A stretch of 64,000 bases of DNA from an uncultured Flavobacteriaceae bacterium (GTDB lineage: Bacteria; Bacteroidota; Bacteroidia; Flavobacteriales; Flavobacteriaceae). The notes below the pieces were generated by a model. The model saw nothing but the letters and a program-made list of their open reading frames with translations, did not search any database and had not been told where the DNA came from. Where the stretch lies: contig CANLWN010000006.1 of the NCBI GenBank assembly GCA_947494825.1, positions 310,001-374,000 of the forward strand, given 5' to 3'. Shown here one piece after another: positions 33,344 to 42,943 of the stretch (position 1 is the stretch's first letter; each line of letters begins with the position of its first letter). The translations under genes were made by a program, and so were the position numbers.

Positions 33344-33952
33344 CTGCAAAGCAGGCTTTAATTGCTCCGCATACTTTTTGACCACTGCCTTGTCAAAAGA
33401 GGTTTCCTCCTGGATCCTGCCGATCATAGGAACACCTGTCTTTTTTAAAATAATGCTTTCCGTGGTGGGGTGTTCATCCCCGCTAAAGAGCACGGAAACC
33501 TCAAAGCCTTTTAGCTGCAGCCAGTTGATGGTGAGCAGGGAATGGTTGATGCTGCCCAAATAATGTCGGGAGACCACCACTACTTTGTAATTCGGTCGTA
33601 TGATGTCCAAAACGGTATCCGTATCGTTCAGGGGCACCAACAGGCCCCCAGCACCTTCAATGACCAGATGATTGTCCGTATCCGGCGCTACAATGGTGTT
33701 GATATCTATGGTAATTCCATCCAGGTGGGCGGCCGCATGGGGACTCATAGGGGTTTGTAATGCATAACTGTTCCCGTGCACCACGGTTCGTGGGTTGGAT
33801 ATGAGTTCCCTTATTTTATGGCTATCGGAACGGTCGAGGTCTCCGGCCTGTACCGGTTTCCAGTAATCGGCCTCCAAGGCCTCGGTAATGATGGCCGCGG
33901 CTACGGTCTTTCCCACATCCGTGGATATTCCTGTTACAAAAATTCGCTGCAT
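33335..33952 (-). CDS. bioD: dethiobiotin synthetase
   Basis: ATP-dependent carboxylase that closes the ureido ring of DAPA to dethiobiotin. It is 205 aa, beginning MQRIFVTGISTDVGKT with the P-loop at 8-16, then YWKPVQAGD and VIEGAGGLLVPL, all characteristic. It is the third gene of the bioF-DUF2007-bioD set (4-base gap upstream). Its 3' end overlaps the convergent membrane glycosyltransferase gene by 9 bases. Confidence 0.96.
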   Translation of the reverse strand: MQRIFVTGISTDVGKTVAAAIITEALEADYWKPVQAGDLDRSDSHKIRELISNPRTVVHGNSYALQTPMSPHAAAHLDGITIDINTIVAPDTDNHLVIEGAGGLLVPLNDTDTVLDIIRPNYKVVVVSRHYLGSINHSLLTINWLQLKGFEVSVLFSGDEHPTTESIILKKTGVPMIGRIQEETSFDKAVVKKYAEQLKPALQLL

Positions 33953-33956
33953 CGTT

Positions 33957-34337
33957 CTAAGGCCTTGTAATCATATTGCAATTAAGACATTTATATTTCC
34001 GGGGCTCAAAAAACGGAAAAAGTTTGTAGAACAGTCCTTTTCTATCATAGTATCTTTCGGATTTTTGGGCCTTGCAATTGGGGCAGGTAACCGGGGTTCC
34101 ATCATCGTTCAGGGCGTAGCTGCGTATTTCATTGTAGATTGCCAAGGCCTTTTCCTTATCCTCTTCGTATACTTCGAGTTTAACCCCTCCGATAGCGTGA
34201 CTTATCATAGGGTCGGAGTTCAAGGTATTCTCGTCCTTTAGAAAAACGGGAATCCCTTCGGATTCCAACTTTCCCTTGATAATCTGTACATCACTTACGT
34301 ACTCAAAGGCGGCTATCGTAAAACGCTTCCTGCTCAT
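33957..34337 (-). CDS. DUF2007-like protein with C-terminal zinc ribbon
   Basis: 126 aa. Residues 1-75 resemble the DUF2007 'putative signal transducing' fold (FEYVSDVQIIKGKLESEGIPVFLKD in part, and IGGVKLEVYEEDKEKAL). A four-cysteine zinc-ribbon-like module follows (C85-x2-C88 and C117-x2-C120; TCPNCKAQ, KCLNCNMI). No biochemical function is known for this family. It is inserted between bioF (6-base gap) and bioD (4-base gap), which suggests co-expression with biotin synthesis, possibly without a functional link. Confidence 0.82.
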   Translation of the reverse strand: MSRKRFTIAAFEYVSDVQIIKGKLESEGIPVFLKDENTLNSDPMISHAIGGVKLEVYEEDKEKALAIYNEIRSYALNDDGTPVTCPNCKAQKSERYYDRKGLFYKLFPFFEPRKYKCLNCNMITRP

Positions 34338-34343
34338 TTCTTT

Positions 34344-35507
34344 TTAAATAAATTTAGCCAATAATTCCAAGACCCTGCTTATTTCCTCCCGCGTGTTATA
34401 CGTATGGAGACAAAACCGGAGTCGTTCGCTAGCTTGGGGAACGGTCGGGGAAAGAATGGGCCTTACATCAAAACCTGCTTCCTGCAATTTTTCGGACACC
34501 CGTTTTACGTTTTCGTTTCCGGGAATCGTACAGCAATGTATGGCCGAATCGCTCTCTATAAAGCTCCCTTTTAAACCTAGGGCCTTCTGTTGATTCCTAA
34601 AAAATTCGATGTTTTCCCAAAGCCCCTTCATGGCGCTCTTTCCCGGGGCCTCCATAAGAAGGTTGTGGGCCTCTATTACTGAAGCTGCGGTATGTGGGGG
34701 CATGGCGGTAGTATAAATAAAACTTCGGGCGAAGTTCACCAGATACTTTTTTAAGATGGCACTTCCCAAAATTGCGGCACCATGGCACCCCAGTGCCTTT
34801 CCAAAGGTTACGATCCCCGCAAAAACCTGCTGCTGCAGTCCCAATGTCGCCAACATGCTTTCACCCTGCCTGCCATAAACCCCCATAGCGTGTGCTTCAT
34901 CTACCACCAACCGATAGCCATTATTATGGCAAAAGTCTGCGAAAGCCTTTAGATCTGGGCAATCCCCATCCATGGAAAAAACGGATTCGGTTACCACGTA
35001 AATCTCGCTATCGGTGCTTTTTAAGTGGGTGCCTACGGTCTTTGAAATTTTTGTTTCCAGATTTGCAAGATCATTATGGACAAATTTATAACCTTTGGCA
35101 TGACCCATAGTGATACCGTCACGAATACTGGCATGTACCAATTCATCGTAAAAAACGAAATCGCCCCGTTGCGGGACAGCCGCAAAAAAACCTGTATTGG
35201 CGTCATAGCCCGAATTAAACACTAAGGCCGTTTCCATGCCATGAAAATTGGCAAGTTGTCCCTCCAGGTCCAGGAACAGGGGATGATTTCCCGAGAGTAA
35301 GCGGGATCCGGTAGCTCCATTGAGCCACAATCCCTTTTTGGAAAGCAAGTTTTCGGCCCTCTCGAATATTGCTTCGCTCCGGGCCAATCCCAGATAATCA
35401 TTGGAGGAGAAATCCACCAGGTGCCGAGCCTGTGGTAAACTCCTCAGCGAACCATTGGCTTCCCTTTCATCCAATTTTGATTGTAGTTTTTTTGGAAATT
35501 TGGCCAT
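34344..35507 (-). CDS. bioF: 8-amino-7-oxononanoate synthase
   Basis: PLP enzyme joining pimeloyl-ACP or pimeloyl-CoA with alanine to form KAPA. From the ATG at 35507 (MAKFPKKLQSKLDER) the protein has 387 aa. The frame is open 42 codons further, but that part overlaps the divergent peptidase start and is not family-like. Visible are FSSNDYLGLA, GATGSRLLSGN, VDEAHAMGVYG and the cofactor-lysine region TFGKALGCHG. First gene of bioF-DUF2007-bioD. Confidence 0.96.
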   Translation of the reverse strand: MAKFPKKLQSKLDEREANGSLRSLPQARHLVDFSSNDYLGLARSEAIFERAENLLSKKGLWLNGATGSRLLSGNHPLFLDLEGQLANFHGMETALVFNSGYDANTGFFAAVPQRGDFVFYDELVHASIRDGITMGHAKGYKFVHNDLANLETKISKTVGTHLKSTDSEIYVVTESVFSMDGDCPDLKAFADFCHNNGYRLVVDEAHAMGVYGRQGESMLATLGLQQQVFAGIVTFGKALGCHGAAILGSAILKKYLVNFARSFIYTTAMPPHTAASVIEAHNLLMEAPGKSAMKGLWENIEFFRNQQKALGLKGSFIESDSAIHCCTIPGNENVKRVSEKLQEAGFDVRPILSPTVPQASERLRFCLHTYNTREEISRVLELLAKFI

Positions 35508-35511
35508 GGGA

Positions 35512-35519
35512 CAAATGTA
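35512..35519 (-). promoter_or_regulatory. -7 box for bioF-DUF2007-bioD
   Basis: Reads TACATTTG on the minus strand, a full TAnnTTTG match, only 4 bases before the bioF ATG at 35507. If used, the mRNA would be nearly leaderless, so it may be chance. Confidence 0.25.
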
Positions 35520-35568
35520 ATGTATCCTAATTTTAAATGGTATATTAGTTTGCGTAAACCGATGATCC

Positions 35569-37380
35569 ATGAAAAAATTTATTTGCCTGTTACTTATTGT
35601 GCTTTGGGGCCAAACCGGGGCCGCACAGATCAATACCTATGCCATTTCGTTTCCCAATGCGGTGCATCATGAAGCGGAAGTAATGGCACGTTTTCCAAGC
35701 ATTTCCGCGGATACCATTTCCTTTCGGATGAGCCGTACCTCACCGGGTAGGTACGCGCTTCACGAATTTGCCAAAAACGTCTACAATTTTAAAGCAACGG
35801 ACAGCAAGGGCCAGCCCCTACAGGTGAAAAGGCCAGACCCCTATCAATGGGAAGTAGCCGGACACGATGGCACAGTGCATATTAGCTATACCTTGTTCGC
35901 CAATCGGGGCGGGGGTACGTACGCCCAGGTGGATGAGACCCATGCCCATCTGAACATTCCGGCTACTTTTATGTTTGCTCCCACGCTTGCTGAACGTGGA
36001 ATAGAAGTGACTTTTGAGGTACGCACTGATTTAAATTGGAAGGTGGCCACACAGTTAGAACAGGTTTCGGGAACCACCTATTCCGCTCCAGACCTGCAGT
36101 ATTTTATGGACAGTCCGACCGAAATAAGCGATTATAGTATTCGTGAATTTGAGCTTCCATCGGATACGGGCACCCAAAAAATTCAATTTGTACTGCACCA
36201 TAATGGAACGGATGCGGAGCTGGACGCCTATTTCGAAAATGTGAAGAAAGTGGTGCATGCTGAAAAGGAAGTTTATGGGGTGCTACCTAATTTTGATCAT
36301 GGCCGCTACACCTTTTTGGCCTGTTATATTCCCAATGCCTCTGGTGACGGGATGGAACACCGCAACTCTACCGTGCTAACGAGCACCCGCAGCTTAGCCG
36401 ATGGCGGAATGGAAAGAAATATAGGAACGGTCTCCCATGAATTTTTCCATGCTTGGAACGTGGAACGGATCCGCCCACGCTCCTTGGAGCCCTTCGATTT
36501 TACTGAGGCGAATATGAGCGGTGCGCTTTGGTTTGCCGAAGGTTTTACCAGCTACTATACCAATCTAATTCTGTGCAGGGCGGGAATCCTTAGTCCGGAA
36601 CAGTATGTGGAAGGCTTGGCGGGAACCTTCAACTACGTGTGGAACTCCCCGGCGAGACAGTATTTTAATCCTATAGAAATGAGCTACCAGGCCCCTTTTG
36701 TGGATGCCGCTACATCCGTTGACCCGGTCAACCGGGAAAACACCTTTATTTCCTACTACTCTTACGGGAGCATGTTGGGCCTGGCGCTGGACCTATCCCT
36801 GAGGAGCGAAAACTTAAATTTGGACGACTTTATGAAACTGGTCTGGCAAACCTATGGAACCCAAGAGATACCCTATACGGTTCAGGATTTACACAGGTCT
36901 CTGGGTCAATACGCCGGTAAGGCCTTTGCTGATACTTTTTTTGACAACTATATCCATAACAGCGGTATGCCCGATTACCAGACCCTATTTAACTCCGTAG
37001 GTGTCGTCCTAAAACAAAATGCGAACACACCATTATTTGGGGCAAACCTGGCCATTATGGACCATAATGCCACCGCGGTGATCCGTAGGAACACAAAAAT
37101 TGGGAGTCCCGCCTACAAAGCCGGTCTGGACAAAGGGGACGCCTTAGTGACCCTAAATAAAACACCGTTCAAGGTAGGACAATCCGTGGCCGATTATATG
37201 GCGCAATTTAAGGTAGGTGATACGCTAGAGGTAGATTTTAAGCGCTTTGGGGAACAAAAAACGACTTCGGTAATCTTGGAAGCCAGCCCCAACTATACCA
37301 TTTCCCTAATGGAAAAGGATGAAGTAATGCCCTCGGAAAAAATGTTGCAAGCGCGTAAGGATTGGTTAAAACTTGATTAA
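35569..37380 (+). CDS. M61-family metallopeptidase with PDZ domain
   Basis: A 603-aa exported peptidase with a signal peptide (MKKFICLLLIVLWGQTGAAQ). It has an N-terminal M61 domain, the zinc site HEFFHAWNVER (HEFFH at 290-294) with the downstream glutamate in WFAEGFTSYY, and a C-terminal PDZ domain (about 500-580, GSPAYKAGLDKGDALVTLN). M61 enzymes are glycyl aminopeptidases. The GNAT gene begins on the base after its stop codon, so the two are an operon. It is divergent from bioF. Confidence 0.93.
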   Translation: MKKFICLLLIVLWGQTGAAQINTYAISFPNAVHHEAEVMARFPSISADTISFRMSRTSPGRYALHEFAKNVYNFKATDSKGQPLQVKRPDPYQWEVAGHDGTVHISYTLFANRGGGTYAQVDETHAHLNIPATFMFAPTLAERGIEVTFEVRTDLNWKVATQLEQVSGTTYSAPDLQYFMDSPTEISDYSIREFELPSDTGTQKIQFVLHHNGTDAELDAYFENVKKVVHAEKEVYGVLPNFDHGRYTFLACYIPNASGDGMEHRNSTVLTSTRSLADGGMERNIGTVSHEFFHAWNVERIRPRSLEPFDFTEANMSGALWFAEGFTSYYTNLILCRAGILSPEQYVEGLAGTFNYVWNSPARQYFNPIEMSYQAPFVDAATSVDPVNRENTFISYYSYGSMLGLALDLSLRSENLNLDDFMKLVWQTYGTQEIPYTVQDLHRSLGQYAGKAFADTFFDNYIHNSGMPDYQTLFNSVGVVLKQNANTPLFGANLAIMDHNATAVIRRNTKIGSPAYKAGLDKGDALVTLNKTPFKVGQSVADYMAQFKVGDTLEVDFKRFGEQKTTSVILEASPNYTISLMEKDEVMPSEKMLQARKDWLKLD

Positions 37381-37914
37381 ATGGAACTGCAATTTGGTCC
37401 GGCCAAATCAGAGGTTGAACTCCTCGGAATTTTAAAACTGCAAAAGGCCAATCTACCCAATGCCGTATCGTCCGATGAAAAACAACGGGAAGGCTTTGTA
37501 ACGGTGAACCACACCTTGGAACTCTTAGGGCGCATGAACAGTGTTTGTCCGCACATCATCGCCAAGGACCGGGAGCGGGTGGTAGCGTACACCCTTTGCA
37601 TGCATCCCATGTTTGCTTCAGAAATTCCTGTTTTAAAGCCTATGTTCAACGAAATTGACAGCATACTTCCCAAGATGGAAAACTATCTCGTCATGGGTCA
37701 GGTATGCATAGATAAGGCGTATCGGAAACTAGGGATTTTTAGAACCTTGTACGAGACCATGCAGAAGTCCACAAGATCTGGATTTGATAGTATTGTTACC
37801 GAGGTGGATGCAGAAAACGTGCGCTCATTGCAGGCACATTATGCCGTGGGGTTTCGGGACTTGAAAACCTACACGTCCGGGGGACGGCAGTGGCACCTGA
37901 TCGTGCTGAAATAA
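37381..37914 (+). CDS. GNAT-family N-acetyltransferase
   Basis: A 177-aa GNAT-fold protein. The acetyl-CoA pyrophosphate-binding segment is YRKLGIFRTLYE (in the IDKAYRKLGIF helix), a variant of the usual Q/R-x-x-G-x-G/A, and the late helix reads NVRSLQAHYAVGF. Its ATG follows the peptidase stop TAA immediately, so translation is likely coupled. The acceptor amine is unknown. A terminator lies just downstream. Confidence 0.88.
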   Translation: MELQFGPAKSEVELLGILKLQKANLPNAVSSDEKQREGFVTVNHTLELLGRMNSVCPHIIAKDRERVVAYTLCMHPMFASEIPVLKPMFNEIDSILPKMENYLVMGQVCIDKAYRKLGIFRTLYETMQKSTRSGFDSIVTEVDAENVRSLQAHYAVGFRDLKTYTSGGRQWHLIVLK

Positions 37915-37940
37915 AAAAGCCACGCCCGAAGGCATGGCTT
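37911..37940 (-). terminator. terminator of atpDC, also at the end of the GNAT gene
   Basis: AAGCCACGCC (37917-37926) pairs with GGCATGGCTT (37931-37940) with one mismatch around a CGAA loop. The minus strand ends in TTTTTT, so it mainly serves atpC; the plus side lacks a T-run. Confidence 0.8.
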
Positions 37941-37960
37941 ACATCATAACAGTATTTTGT

Positions 37961-38239
37961 TTAGTCTGCCAGAACAATGACCTTGTTGTCATTCATTTCT
38001 ACTGTGCCACTAGTAATGGTCAGGACCGTTTTTCCTTTGGCATCCTTGGAAAACTTATTTTCATAGGCTTCATCAATGGATACCTCTCCTTCGATCTTTA
38101 CCTCCCCGGCCTGTAACAGGGAAACGATAGGGGCGTGATTGGTGAGCATTTGAAACTCTCCATCAACACCAGGTACGGTGACCGAGCTTACTTCTCCGGC
38201 AAACAAGGTTGCCTCGGGTGAAACAATTTCTAGATACAT
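37961..38239 (-). CDS. atpC: F1 ATP synthase epsilon subunit, short form
   Basis: 92-aa epsilon subunit consisting only of the N-terminal beta-sandwich (MYLEIVSPEATLFAGEV, DGEFQMLTNHAPIVSLLQ). The E. coli protein has 139 residues; the C-terminal two-helix domain, which inhibits ATP hydrolysis in other bacteria, is absent. It follows atpD by 49 bases, with a 9-base direct repeat in the gap, and ends at a strong terminator. Short epsilon and a separate atpDC unit are common in Bacteroidota. Confidence 0.93.
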   Translation of the reverse strand: MYLEIVSPEATLFAGEVSSVTVPGVDGEFQMLTNHAPIVSLLQAGEVKIEGEVSIDEAYENKFSKDAKGKTVLTITSGTVEMNDNKVIVLAD

Positions 38240-38248
38240 ATTCTTTAG

Positions 38249-38277
38249 TATTCGGTAGTTCGCAGTCCTATTCGGTA
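38249..38277. repeat. 9-base direct repeat between atpD and atpC
   Basis: TATTCGGTA occurs at 38249-38257 and 38269-38277, a period of 20 bases, inside the 49-base gap. Function unknown. Confidence 0.4.
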
Positions 38278-38288
38278 CGGTCTACTTG

Positions 38289-39818
<1,530 letters not shown>

Positions 39819-39877
39819 TTATAATATTTTGGAAATACGCTGTCTTACAACGTATTCCGCCTTCGTTTTTCCGGCTG

Positions 39878-39908
39878 CAAAGATATGGTATTCACTTTTA
39901 AATAGAAA
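39878..39908 (-). promoter_or_regulatory. atpDC promoter
   Basis: On the minus strand TTTC (39905-39908), a 19-base spacer, then TATCTTTG (39878-39885). The -7 box is a full match and the -33 box has one mismatch to TTTG. The leader would be about 75 bases. Confidence 0.5.
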
Positions 39909-39930
39909 CTTCTTTTCTTTTTTTTTGGAC

Positions 39931-39961
39931 ATAAAAAAAGGGCGCCCTAAATGGCGCCCTT
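39931..39961 (-). terminator. terminator of the TonB receptor gene at 39986
   Basis: AAGGGCGCC (39938-39946) pairs perfectly with GGCGCCCTT (39953-39961) around CTAAAT; the minus strand continues with TTTTTTTAT. Confidence 0.85.
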
Positions 39962-39985
39962 CCATATTTTCATTCTTCCCCCTTT

Positions 39986-42745
39986 TTAAGGGTTTATGGT
40001 CCAGGAGACATAGTATATGGAACCAATCAAACCGGTACCTACAGCGGTAAAATATTCGTCCCCCAAAAGATTGGAGGCCCCGGCCTTGAAAACCGACTTG
40101 ATCTTAGGAACGGTATAATTGACCTGTGCATCCAAAACGGTGTAGGCAGGAATGTCGCCATCGGCAAAAGTGGCCTGCCATTCATAGGAATCGCTCCATC
40201 GGTAGTTGATATTAAAACCAAAATTTTCGAAGAGCGCGGTATGGCCAAAAGAGGCCTTAGCCTTGTGCTTGGGTGTGTTGAAATTGGTCCTAAAATCTGG
40301 AAACGCCGCTTGGTTGAAATCCAAATCGGCAAAGGTATAGTTGGCGCCTAAATCAAAATTCCCTAAAACCTTAACGTCTACACCCAAGGTGGCTCCGTAC
40401 GACTCAATATCGGCCTCCGAGTTGGTGTAGGTCTGATATGGGAAAAAGTCCCCGTTCTGCAAGGCTAGCAATGATAGTGCGTTATCCCCTGCCTGTCCAT
40501 AAAAAGGAACGATGACCGTAGTATTGGAAATAAAGTTCTTATATCTATTGTAGTAGCCGCTCAAATCAATGGTAACCTTACCCAACTGTGCCCTGTACCC
40601 CACCTCGTAGGCGGTAATCTCCTCGGGTTGTACGATCGGGGTGTTGACAGCTGTGGGTGTACCCGCATTGACCGAGTTTAGGGAGAAGGCATTTTCATAA
40701 GCGGCCCTGCCCACCACCGTAGCCGTGGTAGCACCAACTGTGTTGGCACCTACATCGCTAAGGGTATACGTGCGTATATCCCTATCCAAGTTGTCCGGAG
40801 CCGATCCCACAAGTACGGCCCTACCGGCATTTAACCCAATAAACAAGTCCTGGGTAGTAGGGTTTCTAAATCCTTGTTGTACCGAGGCCCTGAAGTTTTG
40901 GTTTCTATTTTTGCCGGCCGTGTATACCACCGAAATTCTGGGGGAATAAAAGCCATCAAAGAATTCGTTCTTGTCATATCGGATAGAACCGGTCAGCTTT
41001 AAACGTTCATCCATCAACTTTTTCTGTATCTGCAAATAGGCTCCAAATTCATTATAGGTAATAGGACCATCGATATCGGTAAAGATCGTCCCCTGGGATC
41101 TTAGGTCATATTCCCTAAAAGAGCCCCCTATTTGTATATCGGCCACTTCTCTGGTAAGGTGACTAAAATTGTAATTCGCGTCCACATGACGGAATTTGGT
41201 GTTGTCTATAAACTTTGATCCGGTGTTCAAGTCCCCATCTGAAGTAATGCGGTTGAACGCGGCTTGGAACTCCGGGGTTCCTGGCATAAACCTCCCCGTA
41301 TCTGCAGCTACGCGTGCTGCGGCATGTGCCTGGGTCGCTGCATCTTCCCTGGAAAGTCCGCCCTGGAAGCCTCCCAAAAAGGTAGGGATGTAGGTTTGGG
41401 CATACTCGGTGAACCATTGGGTATCCCCTTTCCATGCCCGGTTAATATTAATCCCTGTAAAGCGGGTGTCATAGGAATCCCCCGAACCTTCAGAGGTAAT
41501 ATATCCCCGCAGAAAAAAGTTATCGTTGCGTATCTCTATCTTATGTTGTTGAAAAATAAAATTCGTCACGGCATACCTATTGGCCCCTTGGTAAATGGTA
41601 TTACCTCTACCTACACGTCCATTGTACAGGATTTCAAAATCATCCCCAAAAGGTTTATAGTGCACCGAGTAATCGGTCTTTACACTTTCAGCGTTGTAAT
41701 TGGTAAGGTCGCCTTCGGCATAACCGGTCCTGGAAACTACGGCGCTACCCACTGTTCCCGTGGGAAATCCTGCTGCCGCATCAAAATTAAGGAGCGTACT
41801 TACCTCATCGCCATAAATATTTAAACCGTCATAGGCGGGATCGGCACGGGTAAACCCGGGATTGTTGATGTCATCTGTCCTAACCGCATGCCAGTCCTCT
41901 CCCCTTAAAAAGGAAAAATTGGCCTTTACGGCAAATTTATCGCTAAAGGCATGTGCCACCCGTATACCCAAATCGTAATAATCGTTATCGCCCGCCGCCA
42001 ACTGGGAGGTAATCCCCGTTTTAAAATAAGCGCTTATACCCTGAAAATCGAAAGGATTCTTACTGGTCATGAACAGGATTCCGTTAAAGGCACCTGCACC
42101 GTATAGGGCCGAGGAAGCTCCGGGCAGGATCTCTACGCTCTGTACTTCCAACTCGGACATCCCCACAAGGTTACCGAGCACAAAATTAAGTCCGGGCGCT
42201 GAATTGTCCATCCCGTCTACCAACTGCAAAAAACGGGTATTCGCAAAGGTGGCAAATCCCCTCGTGTTGATAGATTGAAAGGTTAAACTATTGGTATTTA
42301 TATCTACTCCCTTAAGATTTTGCAGGCCGCCGTAAAAGGATTCTGCCGTGGTGCTTTGGATATCCTTTAGGCCAAAGCGCTCTACCGAAACCGGGGATTC
42401 AAAAATACGTTCAGGTGTTCTGGACGCGGAAACCACTATCTCGTCCAACAGGGTTTGTACTTCTGAAATAGTTATCGCCAGGGTTTGATTGTTGGATGTA
42501 ACGTCCACTATAAAATCGGAATACCCTACACTGGTTATCCTTAGTTGGAAAGGGGGGATTTCCGAAGTCTCCAAAACAAAATTACCATCAAAATCCGTGA
42601 CCGTGCCTACTGCCTTTCCAATGATAACAACATTGGCCCCAGGAACGGGTTCCGCATTCTGATCAACCACTTTTCCATTGACCGTGGTTTGGGAAAACCC
42701 GATCATGCCGCATATTAGAAAGCATAAAAATAATAGTGTTCTCAT
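39986..42745 (-). CDS. TonB-dependent receptor with carboxypeptidase-like N-terminal domain
   Basis: Outer-membrane transporter of 919 aa. Signal peptide MRTLLFLCFLICGMIGFSQ; CarboxypepD_reg-like domain about 22-105 (VPGANVVIIGKAVGTVTD); plug about 110-235 (SINTRGFATFANTR, VQSVEILPGASSALYGAGA); then a large barrel ending in SIYYVSWTINP. No SusD-like partner is adjacent, so the substrate is probably not a SusCD-type glycan. It lies between glmS and atpDC on the same strand, with its own terminator; a 16-base palindrome lies 74 bases upstream of its start. Confidence 0.93.
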   Translation of the reverse strand: MRTLLFLCFLICGMIGFSQTTVNGKVVDQNAEPVPGANVVIIGKAVGTVTDFDGNFVLETSEIPPFQLRITSVGYSDFIVDVTSNNQTLAITISEVQTLLDEIVVSASRTPERIFESPVSVERFGLKDIQSTTAESFYGGLQNLKGVDINTNSLTFQSINTRGFATFANTRFLQLVDGMDNSAPGLNFVLGNLVGMSELEVQSVEILPGASSALYGAGAFNGILFMTSKNPFDFQGISAYFKTGITSQLAAGDNDYYDLGIRVAHAFSDKFAVKANFSFLRGEDWHAVRTDDINNPGFTRADPAYDGLNIYGDEVSTLLNFDAAAGFPTGTVGSAVVSRTGYAEGDLTNYNAESVKTDYSVHYKPFGDDFEILYNGRVGRGNTIYQGANRYAVTNFIFQQHKIEIRNDNFFLRGYITSEGSGDSYDTRFTGININRAWKGDTQWFTEYAQTYIPTFLGGFQGGLSREDAATQAHAAARVAADTGRFMPGTPEFQAAFNRITSDGDLNTGSKFIDNTKFRHVDANYNFSHLTREVADIQIGGSFREYDLRSQGTIFTDIDGPITYNEFGAYLQIQKKLMDERLKLTGSIRYDKNEFFDGFYSPRISVVYTAGKNRNQNFRASVQQGFRNPTTQDLFIGLNAGRAVLVGSAPDNLDRDIRTYTLSDVGANTVGATTATVVGRAAYENAFSLNSVNAGTPTAVNTPIVQPEEITAYEVGYRAQLGKVTIDLSGYYNRYKNFISNTTVIVPFYGQAGDNALSLLALQNGDFFPYQTYTNSEADIESYGATLGVDVKVLGNFDLGANYTFADLDFNQAAFPDFRTNFNTPKHKAKASFGHTALFENFGFNINYRWSDSYEWQATFADGDIPAYTVLDAQVNYTVPKIKSVFKAGASNLLGDEYFTAVGTGLIGSIYYVSWTINP

Positions 42746-42819
42746 GTTAATTTTGAGTTAAATTAGTTTGCCGGACAAGTTACATTTTTTTTTATTTCAA
42801 TAACAATAAAAAGAAAAAA

Positions 42820-42835
42820 ATTATGCATGCATAAT
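42820..42835. repeat. 16-base perfect palindrome upstream of the TonB receptor
   Basis: ATTATGCATGCATAAT lies 74 bases before the receptor start in an A/T-rich gap, between the receptor gene and the glmS terminator. Its symmetry and position suit an operator for a dimeric repressor. Confidence 0.45.
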
Positions 42836-42880
42836 ATTATTTTGGCAAAAAAAATGGACTTACTGTAGCTTATCCTTAAA

Positions 42881-42916
42881 AATACAAAAAAAGTCGTGAA
42901 TATTTTCACGACTTTT
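42881..42916 (-). terminator. terminator of glmS
   Basis: AAAAGTCGTGAA (42889-42900) pairs perfectly with TTCACGACTTTT (42905-42916) around TATT; the minus strand continues TTTGTATT. Confidence 0.85.
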
Positions 42917-42943
42917 CATACTAATAGTGTTGTATTGTCCTTC

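Noticed and set aside
41264-41824. 186-codon open frame on the plus strand
   Set aside because: Antisense to the 919-aa TonB receptor; no family features.
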